From Oscillospiraceae bacterium (GTDB lineage Bacteria > Bacillota > Clostridia > Oscillospirales > Acutalibacteraceae): a stretch of DNA of 6,762 nucleotides. The first letter of the stretch is position 1, and every line of letters begins with the position of its first letter. Shown piece after piece: positions 1 through 4,846 of the stretch. A model generated the notes under the pieces. It did not search any database. It had not been told where the DNA came from and saw only the letters and a list, made by a program, of their open reading frames with translations. The stretch is from positions 1 through 6,762 of the forward strand of contig DOZQ01000150.1 in assembly GCA_003517915.1 (NCBI GenBank), written 5' to 3'. The position numbers and the translations under genes are program-made.

Positions 1-47
1 AATAAATCTCCGGAGGACTGCCGGCAAGGGGTATGCCCTGCGGAAAA
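1..47. repeat. 47-bp direct repeat, copy 1 (may be cut by the window edge)
   Basis: This copy matches positions 114-160 at 45 of 47 bases; only positions 25 and 27 differ. It contains the perfect palindrome CTCCGGAG (9-16) and a short GGG-TATG-CCC dyad (29-38 region). Since it begins at base 1, the unit may extend further left. The spacing between copies is 113 bp. The sequence lies downstream of the matrix-protein gene on the minus strand. I do not recognise the repeat family. Confidence 0.85.
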
Positions 48-113
48 TATGAGCCGGCCATATTCCGGCCCGTGCCACCAATACCTTACATACAATACAA
101 TAAATTTTGCCAG

Positions 114-160
114 AATAAATCTCCGGAGGACTGCCGGTATGGGGTATGCCCTGCGGAAAA
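114..160. repeat. 47-bp direct repeat, copy 2
   Basis: Second copy of the 47-bp unit, differing from copy 1 at two positions (138 and 140). It ends only 4 bases from the stop codon of the matrix-protein gene, so any minus-strand transcript of that gene would include it. The 66-bp stretch between copies (48-113) holds a 5-bp GCCGG/CCGGC dyad at 53-69 and otherwise AT-rich unique sequence. The period of 113 is not a multiple of three, so it is not a repeated protein module in one frame. Confidence 0.85.
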
Positions 161-164
161 GCAG

Positions 165-1076
165 CTATGCCGCGTTCCAGGTTTCAAAAAGGGATTTTGC
201 CGCCGCCGTGGATAACCAGCCGTTTTCATCCCATTTTACAGTATCCGTAAGGGTTACGGCCTGAAGCTTGACGTCAATGCGGTAGATCCAGTCATCTTCG
301 GCGTCTTTTTTGAGTGTGACCTTGTCGAGCAGCAGGTTGGTCGCGGTATCCGGCTCAAGCGCAGTACTCCAATAAGCCCAAGCTCCACCGTTCGCGGCCG
401 TGTCGGTGTCGTCCGCCAGCCAGCATCCGGCCTTTGCGGCGTTTAACCGCTGCTGTTCCTCGGGAGTCAGGGTTCCGGCCAACTCGCCGGAAAGAAGAAG
501 CATATACTGGCTAAGCTTCATAGGGACGCACATGGGCGCCGTGTGATGCGGTGTGGGAGAGCCGCCGGTGTCGGTGCGGTCAACCATGCCGTCACTGCCC
601 AGGGTGCTGTAAACCATGCCGGGGGTGCCGGGGGTGTAATCCCGCTCCATCCCGCTCATTGACCAGACGTAGTAATCGTGAAACTTGTCGGCCGTGTCGG
701 TCTGTTCGCAGTCGGATATATCCGTGCCGGTATATGTATGGGGGATCCAAGTATTTTTGTCACGCACGTTGGGTTCGGGTCCGCCGCTCATAGTAAAAAT
801 CTTGTCACCTACCTGCATGTATTCATCCAGTCTGACCCGCACATAAATAGGATTTGTACCGCTGTTTTCTACGAATACGTCCTTGTTTAAGCCGTCGAAT
901 TCATCATGAAGCGTAACGTCGGCATCGTAGGTGCCCCTGAATTTGTTGGTGCGCGACTGGGTGAAGTCGATCCACGCCATTGCTCCGCCTATCAGCGCCG
1001 CTGTGACAAGAATCACTGCTACGAGCGCCGCAAGCGGCTTGTGCCCCCGCTTTCTGGCATATGCGTATTTGCTCAT
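165..1076 (-). CDS. SipW-dependent TasA/CalY/BsaA-like secreted matrix protein
   Basis: Predicted secreted structural protein of 303 residues, probably a biofilm or surface-fibre subunit. The N-terminus is a SipW-type signal peptide: a basic stretch (K3 to K13), a hydrophobic core (about 14-32) and a likely cleavage site after AMA (residue 34). After it comes WIDFTQSRTNKFRG, which matches the (F)T(D/Q)S.T.TN.F pattern after the cleavage site in TasA/CalY-type proteins. A conserved-looking block follows (LHDEFDGLNKDVFVENSG, then IYVRVRLDEYM, about 56-87), typical of the beta-rich clostridial members. The middle is rich in Gly, Pro, Thr and Asp; cysteines fall at 123, 183 and 218. No cell-wall anchor motif or second membrane segment is seen. 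Start choice: an in-frame GTG nine bases upstream overlaps the Shine-Dalgarno sequence, so the ATG at 1076 is preferred. The family call is firm through the signal region and the adjacent signal peptidase gene; the exact subfamily and fibre formation are inferred. Confidence 0.85.
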   Translation of the reverse strand: MSKYAYARKRGHKPLAALVAVILVTAALIGGAMAWIDFTQSRTNKFRGTYDADVTLHDEFDGLNKDVFVENSGTNPIYVRVRLDEYMQVGDKIFTMSGGPEPNVRDKNTWIPHTYTGTDISDCEQTDTADKFHDYYVWSMSGMERDYTPGTPGMVYSTLGSDGMVDRTDTGGSPTPHHTAPMCVPMKLSQYMLLLSGELAGTLTPEEQQRLNAAKAGCWLADDTDTAANGGAWAYWSTALEPDTATNLLLDKVTLKKDAEDDWIYRIDVKLQAVTLTDTVKWDENGWLSTAAAKSLFETWNAA

Positions 1077-1257
1077 TGCGTTCACCTCCTTTCACGGTAT
1101 TATTTAGATAATAGGGATATTTTATTTGCGGAGGGTTTTTGACGACCCGAACTGGCAAAGTACTATTTATAGTCAAACCTACACCAATAAGAGACCATTT
1201 TAGTATACTCTGCGGCATATATTACCAGTGTGGGCTTTTTAAGAAATTTGCAGGTGG
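1077..1257 (-). other. Intergenic gap between the signal peptidase and matrix-protein genes
   Basis: This 181-base non-coding gap is large for an operon whose two upstream genes overlap. I find no convincing terminator. No good sigma-A promoter is visible either: TTGACT (minus strand, about 1169-1174) has no matching -10, and TATACT (about 1202-1207) has no -35. A small perfect dyad ACTATAAATAGT lies at about 1161-1172. The gap may hold a weak or regulated promoter or an RNA processing site that raises matrix-protein expression over SipW, but this is inference. Confidence 0.4.
1083..1090 (-). promoter_or_regulatory. Shine-Dalgarno site that decides the matrix-protein start
   Basis: On the minus strand the sequence reads AGGAGGTGAACGCAATG. 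AGGAGG lies 8 bases before the ATG at 1076, which is ideal spacing. The GTG at 1085-1083 is embedded in this site and cannot use it, so the longer 306-residue version is unlikely. Confidence 0.85.
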
Positions 1258-1887
1258 TTATCGCTTGATCGTTGCAGGAGTTTCTTTTTTGAAAACGATT
1301 TTCCAAAGGGTAATTGTCGCGGCTAAAACCGCCACAATTAGTATGATCCACAAAACATTCTCGGCAATCATAGCCAAAACGCTGCCGAGATAGGGCATAT
1401 GCCATATCACCCGCCCGACCACGTTGCCCTCAAAGGTTATCCATGTGTCGGGATTTGGATTGTCAACGCCCTGAGTGCGAAAGGCTCGCTGCCCGCTGTC
1501 CTCATAATTTTCAAAAATCTCTATAATTCGGTGGACTACCACGGTGCCGTCTTCTTTTGTAAACACTATGTCGGTACCGTTTTGCAGTCCGGATTTCAGT
1601 GCTTCATCCGGCGCTATAGCCCATGAAGTAATAAGGGAGCCCTGAGGATAGACGCTTTGCATAGAACCCGTAAGCACAGTGTTGTAGGCGAACGGGCCGA
1701 AACGTTTGCCGGGATCTCTGTTTCCAGAGTAAAAAAAAGCCAGCAGCACCATTACGACAAGCGCCGCATAAAACACGGCGCTTCGGACAGTCGCGCCTTT
1801 TTTCGGTTTTTTTGACTCTTCAATTTCTTGTTTCCAGTGTTTGTATATGTATTCACGATTAAAATCATTAATGGTTCTGGGGTTCAT
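1258..1887 (-). CDS. sipW: Signal peptidase I, ER-type (SipW)
   Basis: Membrane serine protease of 209 residues that removes signal peptides on the outer face of the membrane; SipW enzymes are dedicated to TasA-type proteins. A cytosolic N-terminus of about 35 charged residues precedes a membrane helix (about 36-53). The catalytic box TGSMQSVYPQGSL follows, with nucleophile Ser75. VVVHRI places His119 where bacterial P-type enzymes have Lys, which marks the ER/SipW-type Ser-His group. The later box TQGVDNPNPD (138-147) carries the conserved acidic positions. A second membrane helix (about 173-196) leads to a basic cytosolic tail. Length is close to B. subtilis SipW. The start codon overlaps the previous gene's stop as TAATG, so translation is probably coupled, and a GGAGAGG site lies within the upstream gene. 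The likely substrate is the matrix protein encoded next. Confidence 0.93.
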   Translation of the reverse strand: MNPRTINDFNREYIYKHWKQEIEESKKPKKGATVRSAVFYAALVVMVLLAFFYSGNRDPGKRFGPFAYNTVLTGSMQSVYPQGSLITSWAIAPDEALKSGLQNGTDIVFTKEDGTVVVHRIIEIFENYEDSGQRAFRTQGVDNPNPDTWITFEGNVVGRVIWHMPYLGSVLAMIAENVLWIILIVAVLAATITLWKIVFKKETPATIKR

Positions 1888-2399
1888 TATTCCTCTCCGT
1901 CTTTGCGCATACCATACTCAGCCAAAGCAACGCGGAGTCCTCTGTTTTCTTCTTCAAGAGAGGCGCATATTCCGCAGATTTTGTTGTAGTCTTCGCTGAG
2001 TTTGTCTATGTAGTCATCCACCTGCATGCGGTCATAGCCGCGGAATCTTATGTCAAACTCAATATCATTGAAAAAGGCGGTGCTTTCCGGCAGGGAAACG
2101 GCAGCTTCATTATGAGGATTCTCCGTATGCCCAAGCTCGGCGTTTATGACCGTATCTGACGAGGGTTCATATTCTGAGGTTTCTGTTTTATCCTCCTGCG
2201 GCTCTGGATCAGGCTGCACGGACGATTCCAATATGAGCGCGTTTTCCTGCTCCATAAGTTCTCTGGACTCTACCTCTTTGAGCAATTCGTCAATTTCATA
2301 AGCAACAGGGTTGTCGCCGTCATAAAAACCCTCATAGTTTAAATCTTCAAGAAATTCGTCAACTTCAAACGAAACAAGATTATCTTCATCGTTATCCAT
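1887..2399 (-). CDS. Acidic protein with C-terminal DivIVA-type domain
   Basis: Cytoplasmic protein of 170 residues with no signal peptide or membrane helix. The C-terminal part (about 115-162) resembles the N-terminal domain of DivIVA: FRGYDRMQVDDYIDKL followed by DYNKI and a short coiled coil with EEENRGLR. F119-R120 correspond to the membrane-contacting F17-R18 of B. subtilis DivIVA. The placement is unusual, since DivIVA proteins normally carry this domain first, followed by a long coiled coil; here it is last and the coiled coil is short. The first 108 residues are very acidic and look disordered, with two near-copies of the helix motif at 9-20 (VSFEVDEFLEDL) and 32-43 (VAYEIDELLKEV). 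A CGIC pair (C142, C145) sits in the coiled coil. Start: the ATG at 2399 has AAAGGAG nine bases upstream, while an in-frame GTG at 2477 has no ribosome site. Probably a scaffold or localisation factor for the matrix-secretion operon; the precise role is unknown. Confidence 0.8.
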   Translation of the reverse strand: MDNDEDNLVSFEVDEFLEDLNYEGFYDGDNPVAYEIDELLKEVESRELMEQENALILESSVQPDPEPQEDKTETSEYEPSSDTVINAELGHTENPHNEAAVSLPESTAFFNDIEFDIRFRGYDRMQVDDYIDKLSEDYNKICGICASLEEENRGLRVALAEYGMRKDGEE

Positions 2400-2407
2400 T
2401 TGCGTTT

Positions 2408-2423
2408 GCTCCTTTTGCGGAGC
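2408..2423 (-). promoter_or_regulatory. Hairpin covering the ribosome binding site of the DivIVA-domain gene
   Basis: In the minus-strand transcript GCTCC pairs perfectly with GGAGC across a six-base loop (GCAAAA). The GGAG in the right arm is the Shine-Dalgarno core for the ATG at 2399. A five-pair GC-rich stem could lower translation initiation until opened. Seen directly as a perfect inverted repeat; the regulatory effect is inferred. Confidence 0.4.
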
Positions 2424-2498
2424 TGAACACCCCTTTTGTACTAATATATGAACGGCCAGAGACAGACGCCCCGGCACAGCCGATTTAAACCCGCCAAT

Positions 2499-2527
2499 AT
2501 TATACTATATCTAAATACATTTTGGGA
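2499..2527 (-). promoter_or_regulatory. Promoter of the DivIVA-domain/sipW/matrix operon (weak -35)
   Basis: On the minus strand a perfect -10 TATAAT occupies 2504-2499. At 17-bp spacing the -35 position (2527-2522) reads TCCCAA, far from TTGACA. This is typical of activator-dependent promoters and fits the direct repeat just upstream. Transcription would begin near 2492, giving a leader of about 93 nt. Confidence 0.6.
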
Positions 2528-2535
2528 TATTCAGA

Positions 2536-2566
2536 CATTAAATGCAGTTGTATTTACATTAACAGC
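2536..2566 (-). promoter_or_regulatory. Candidate LytTR-type operator: two 10-bp direct repeats, 21-bp period
   Basis: Read on the minus strand, GCTGTTAATG (2566-2557) and GCATTTAATG (2545-2536) match at 8 of 10 positions with start-to-start distance 21 bp, two helical turns. LytTR regulators such as AgrA and ComE bind paired direct repeats of about 9 bp with about 12 bp between them, which is this geometry. The proximal repeat ends 8 bp upstream of the weak -35. The likely binder is the LytTR regulator whose stop codon lies 12 bp further upstream. Binding is inferred. Confidence 0.55.
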
Positions 2567-2577
2567 AGTGCTATCAT

Positions 2578-3288
2578 TTATCTGGATATAAGAAGCTCTT
2601 TAAGCTCAGTATATCGGTTACGGCTCATGGGAAGTGACGTACCGTCACGCAGGGTAATGCCGGTGTAAGTCAGGCTTTCAATTGCGCACAGAGCCACAAG
2701 GTAAGATTTGTGGGTTCTGAAAAACCCATATTCCGACATCTCGCGTTCCAGTTTACTAAGGCTGACAAGAGGAAACTCAAAACAGGTATTCTGACCGTAG
2801 TGCACCTTAGCGATGCGGTGATAGATCTCATAATAAAGAATGCTGTCAATCGGAATGTTGCGCGTTTCGCCTCCACCGTAATAGACGGCGTATTTTTGCT
2901 TTTTTTTATTCAGCGACCGAACTGCCTGCAAAAAAATATGCTCAAAGCGTTCCTGCGAGGTTTTGCCCTTGATTATGTAATGCAGCGCGCCAACGTCAAA
3001 GGCGGCGTCATAATGTCCTTTGTCGGAGCTGAGAAAAATTATGTCGCCGGTATAGCCGTGATCCCTGAGGCGGCGCGCCGCTTCGTCGCCGCTTATGTTC
3101 GGCGTATTCATGTCTATAAAAAGCAGGTCTGCCATGAAATGGAGATTTTCCGCATCGAACATCAGGGAAGTCGCCGTGTCATAGGCTGAAAGCTCTAAAG
3201 CGACGCCGTGTTTGTCCGCTATTTTCAAAATCAGCTCCGAATAACTGTCCCTGTGTGCGGTATTGTTATCGCATACAATAACCTTCAT
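2578..3288 (-). CDS. LytTR-family response regulator (AgrA/LytR type)
   Basis: Two-domain transcriptional regulator of 236 residues. The receiver domain (about 1-125) has Asp59 in LLFIDMNTPNISG as the phosphorylation site, Ser87/Ser88 as the switch hydroxyl position and Lys107 in HYIIKGK. The N-terminal acidic pocket reads CDNN, so it has one aspartate (D7) where many members have two. A basic linker KKKQK precedes the LytTR DNA-binding domain (about 133-236), recognisable from FFRTHKSYLVAL and LRDGTSLPMSRNRYTELK. No histidine kinase gene lies in the window, so it is an orphan here; its partner may be encoded elsewhere. The start ATG has GGGAGG eight bases upstream. It lies 178 bp upstream of the DivIVA-domain gene with no obvious terminator between them, and likely controls that operon and perhaps itself. 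Confidence 0.92.
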   Translation of the reverse strand: MKVIVCDNNTAHRDSYSELILKIADKHGVALELSAYDTATSLMFDAENLHFMADLLFIDMNTPNISGDEAARRLRDHGYTGDIIFLSSDKGHYDAAFDVGALHYIIKGKTSQERFEHIFLQAVRSLNKKKQKYAVYYGGGETRNIPIDSILYYEIYHRIAKVHYGQNTCFEFPLVSLSKLEREMSEYGFFRTHKSYLVALCAIESLTYTGITLRDGTSLPMSRNRYTELKELLISR

Positions 3289-3462
3289 CGTGACTTCCTC
3301 CCGTTTATTTTGCGGATATTCCTTTTTTCAAAGCTAAAGTGCATGAATCGTATACCCGAGAACGGCGTGGAACACACTGTATTCAGGTCGCCTGATGTCA
3401 TATAAAAAACAAAAAAGCTTTTAGAAACAGGTAATTTCAATCCCATAGGAAATATTTTCACA
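3289..3462 (-). other. Long 5' leader of the LytTR regulator transcript
   Basis: About 175 nt separate the predicted transcription start (near 3462) from the regulator's ATG. The leader contains two T-runs (about 3402-3417) preceded only by a weak AAAAGCTTTT dyad, then a TCAGG-CGA-CCTGA hairpin (about 3384-3396). No known riboswitch is recognised. An open frame crosses the leader and ends in an ATGA overlap with the regulator start, but none of its start codons has a Shine-Dalgarno site. Confidence 0.4.
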
Positions 3463-3468
3463 GCCGGA

Positions 3469-3497
3469 ATTATAACATGATATCTAGTAATTGTCAA
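3469..3497 (-). promoter_or_regulatory. Consensus sigma-A promoter of the LytTR regulator
   Basis: On the minus strand a perfect -35 TTGACA (3497-3492), a 17-bp spacer and a perfect -10 TATAAT (3474-3469) are present. The -10 is also extended by TGT directly upstream. This predicts strong, largely constitutive transcription, so the regulator's activity is more likely set by phosphorylation or repression than by promoter strength. Confidence 0.85.
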
Positions 3498-3556
3498 TCC
3501 TAAACTATACAAAAACGAGAATGTGAACCAAGGGAATTTAGAGCAATTTGATCTAC

Positions 3557-3590
3557 AATATATAAAAAATTAATAAAATTGTTATATATT
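3557..3590. promoter_or_regulatory. Candidate operator: 9-bp perfect inverted repeat
   Basis: AATATATAA (3557-3565) and TTATATATT (3582-3590) are perfect inverted copies with centres 25 bp apart. The right arm ends five bases before the -35 region of the WYL-regulator promoter, and the pair lies between the two divergent promoters. It is a reasonable site for autoregulation by the HTH-WYL protein, but the region is very AT-rich, so chance is a real alternative. Confidence 0.3.
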
Positions 3591-3595
3591 ATGAA

Positions 3596-3624
3596 GTGAA
3601 GCTGTCATATTTATGTGGTATAAT
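3596..3624 (+). promoter_or_regulatory. Extended -10 promoter of the WYL regulator
   Basis: A perfect TATAAT at 3619-3624 is preceded by TGG, giving the TGn extended -10 motif. The -35 position at 17-bp spacing reads GTGAAG, only partly matching consensus. Transcription would start near 3631 with a short leader. Confidence 0.65.
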
Positions 3625-3647
3625 ATAATTGAAATTGGGTGATATTT

Positions 3648-4565
3648 ATGCAGATAAACCGGCTGCTTGAAATTGTTTATATACTGCTTGGCAAAAAAAC
3701 CGTCACCGCAAAGGAGCTTGCTCAGCGGTTCGGGGTTTCCCCGCGTACAATTTACCGGGATATCGACACTCTGAGTTTGTCGGGTATCCCGGTGTACACC
3801 GAAAAAGGCAAGGGCGGAGGCATACGCCTGTTGCCTGATTTTGTGTTAAGCAAATCGATTTTGAGTGAAAGCGAGCAGGGAGAAATTTTAGCGGCGCTGC
3901 AGGGAATTTCGGCTGTGAACGCCGCCGAAACGGACAATGTGCTGCAAAAGCTTTCCGCTTTGTTCAACAAAAACTCGGTCAATTGGATCGACGTCGATTT
4001 TTCTGACTGGAACGTCGATAACAGCGATATTTTTCAGAATTTGAAAACTGCGATTCTCGAGCGAAGAATCGCAGAGTTTGATTATTACGGCGTTTACGGC
4101 AAAAAAACCCGCCGCAGGGTTGAACCGATACAGCTGTGCTTTAAATCCAAGGCGTGGTATCTTAAAGCGTTTTGCCTGACTCGGCAGGATTTAAGGCTGT
4201 TCAAAATACTGCGCCTTAAAAATTTGTCGGTGACGGCCAAAATTTTTCAGAGCCGGAATATACAGGATTTTCACCTCGAACCAAACCCTGAGTTAGGCGG
4301 GAGCTGTATCGAGCTGGTATTAAAGATAGGTCCCGAAATGGCTTACAGGGTCTATGACGATTTTTCGGAGGAGCAGATAACTCCTCTGCCTGAAGGCGAA
4401 TTTATAGTTTCTGTCTCATGGCCGCAGGACGACTGGATGTTCGGATATATTTTATCCTACGGCGAATATGCTGAGGTCATAAATCCACCGCATATCAGAG
4501 AAAGTATTAAAGCCGCAGCGCAAAAAATAGTTGAAAAGCATGAAAACCTTATTGAAGACGCTTGA
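3648..4565 (+). CDS. HTH-WYL (DeoR-like) transcriptional regulator
   Basis: Ligand-sensing transcription factor of 305 residues. An N-terminal winged helix-turn-helix (about 1-62) shows KKTVTAKELAQRFGVSPRTIYRDIDTL and the GKGGGIRLL wing. A linker leads to the WYL domain (about 130-210), with the eponymous W170-Y171-L172 in KAWYLKAF and the basic stretch RLFKILRLKNL. A C-terminal WCX-like region (about 220-300) follows. WYL domains are thought to sense small ligands or nucleic acids. Start choice: ATG at 3648 has GGGTGA five bases upstream; an in-frame GTG at 3639 lies inside that site and has none of its own. It is divergent from the LytTR operon and convergent with the glycosyltransferase gene. 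Target genes are unknown; autoregulation is plausible from the inverted repeat upstream. Confidence 0.92.
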   Translation: MQINRLLEIVYILLGKKTVTAKELAQRFGVSPRTIYRDIDTLSLSGIPVYTEKGKGGGIRLLPDFVLSKSILSESEQGEILAALQGISAVNAAETDNVLQKLSALFNKNSVNWIDVDFSDWNVDNSDIFQNLKTAILERRIAEFDYYGVYGKKTRRRVEPIQLCFKSKAWYLKAFCLTRQDLRLFKILRLKNLSVTAKIFQSRNIQDFHLEPNPELGGSCIELVLKIGPEMAYRVYDDFSEEQITPLPEGEFIVSVSWPQDDWMFGYILSYGEYAEVINPPHIRESIKAAAQKIVEKHENLIEDA

Positions 4566-4570
4566 CAAAA

Positions 4571-4738
4571 TTATATAATCGACCAACTTTAAAACTGGCC
4601 CAGGATTTGCGAGGATTTTTTTGTTCTCGCGAGGAAAAAAACGTAGAAATATAGAGCATATTGCGAGCATTTTTGACATGGTGAGAGCAGAAAAAGACCG
4701 GGAAGACGGAACAGTTTTGATGTTGATCTATTATAAAA
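4571..4738. mobile_element. MITE-like 168-bp element with 27-bp imperfect terminal inverted repeats
   Basis: The left end (4571-4597) and the reverse complement of the right end (4712-4738) match at 22 of 27 positions, including the exact inner block AAAACTG. It contains no transposase and no complete gene. Inside, two near-identical 14-bp direct repeats lie at 4607-4620 and 4661-4674 (13 of 14 identical), together with a CTCGCGAG palindrome flanked by T- and A-runs (about 4616-4640). One plus-strand frame is open from 4579 to 4797 but lacks a start with a ribosome site. No target-site duplication is apparent. It starts 5 bp after the WYL stop codon and ends exactly where the long hairpin begins. 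The family is not recognised; a structured RNA is an alternative. Confidence 0.5.
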
Positions 4739-4778
4739 GTTACGGTCGCTGGATGAATTTTCATCCAGCGACCGTAAC
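4739..4778 (-). terminator. Long perfect hairpin, probable terminator of the glycosyltransferase operon
   Basis: Arms 4739-4756 and 4761-4778 form an 18-bp perfect stem with a 4-base loop (ATTT on the plus strand). In the minus-strand transcript the stem is followed by CTTTTATAAT, a short U-tract, so it suits intrinsic termination of transcripts coming from the gene that ends at 4847, 68 bases upstream. On the plus strand there is no T-run after it, so it is a poor terminator for the WYL gene. A weaker AT-only stem (GATTTTT/AAAAATC, 4814-4839) lies between it and the gene. Confidence 0.7.
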
Positions 4779-4846
4779 CCTTGTGACTTTAAGTAGTTAA
4801 GTGGTGTATAGTTGATTTTTGCGTAACATTTTAAAAATCGGCATAA

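Noticed and set aside
53..69. GCCGG/CCGGC hairpin as terminator of the matrix-protein gene
   Set aside because: Stem of only 5 bp, about 100 bp past the stop, and the following minus-strand sequence has only a broken T-run (CATATTTTCC).
1..160. CRISPR array
   Set aside because: Only two copies are visible, the repeat is 47 bp with a 66-bp interval, and no cas genes are present; the size and spacing do not fit.
33..264. Small plus-strand open frames across the repeats
   Set aside because: No ribosome site, they run antisense into the matrix-protein gene, and the 113-bp period breaks frame between copies.
1077..1085. GTG start giving a 306-residue matrix protein
   Set aside because: The GTG overlaps the AGGAGGTG ribosome site; the ATG 9 bases later has ideal spacing.
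1226..1242. GGGCTTTTT on the plus strand after the sipW stop as a terminator
   Set aside because: The only adjacent stem is 3 bp (CCA/TGG), and the T-run is on the wrong strand for the minus-strand genes.
2400..2477. GTG start giving a 196-residue DivIVA-domain protein
   Set aside because: No Shine-Dalgarno before the GTG, whereas AAAGGAG precedes the ATG at 2399 by nine bases; the extra residues look non-conserved and overlap the leader.
2710..3189. 159-residue plus-strand open frame antisense to the LytTR gene
   Set aside because: It is a shadow of a clear response-regulator gene, with no ribosome site and no recognisable domain.
4579..4797. 72-codon plus-strand open frame through the MITE-like element and hairpin
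   Set aside because: Its only reasonable ATG (4678) lacks a ribosome site and the frame crosses the inverted repeats and terminator; no protein family recognised.
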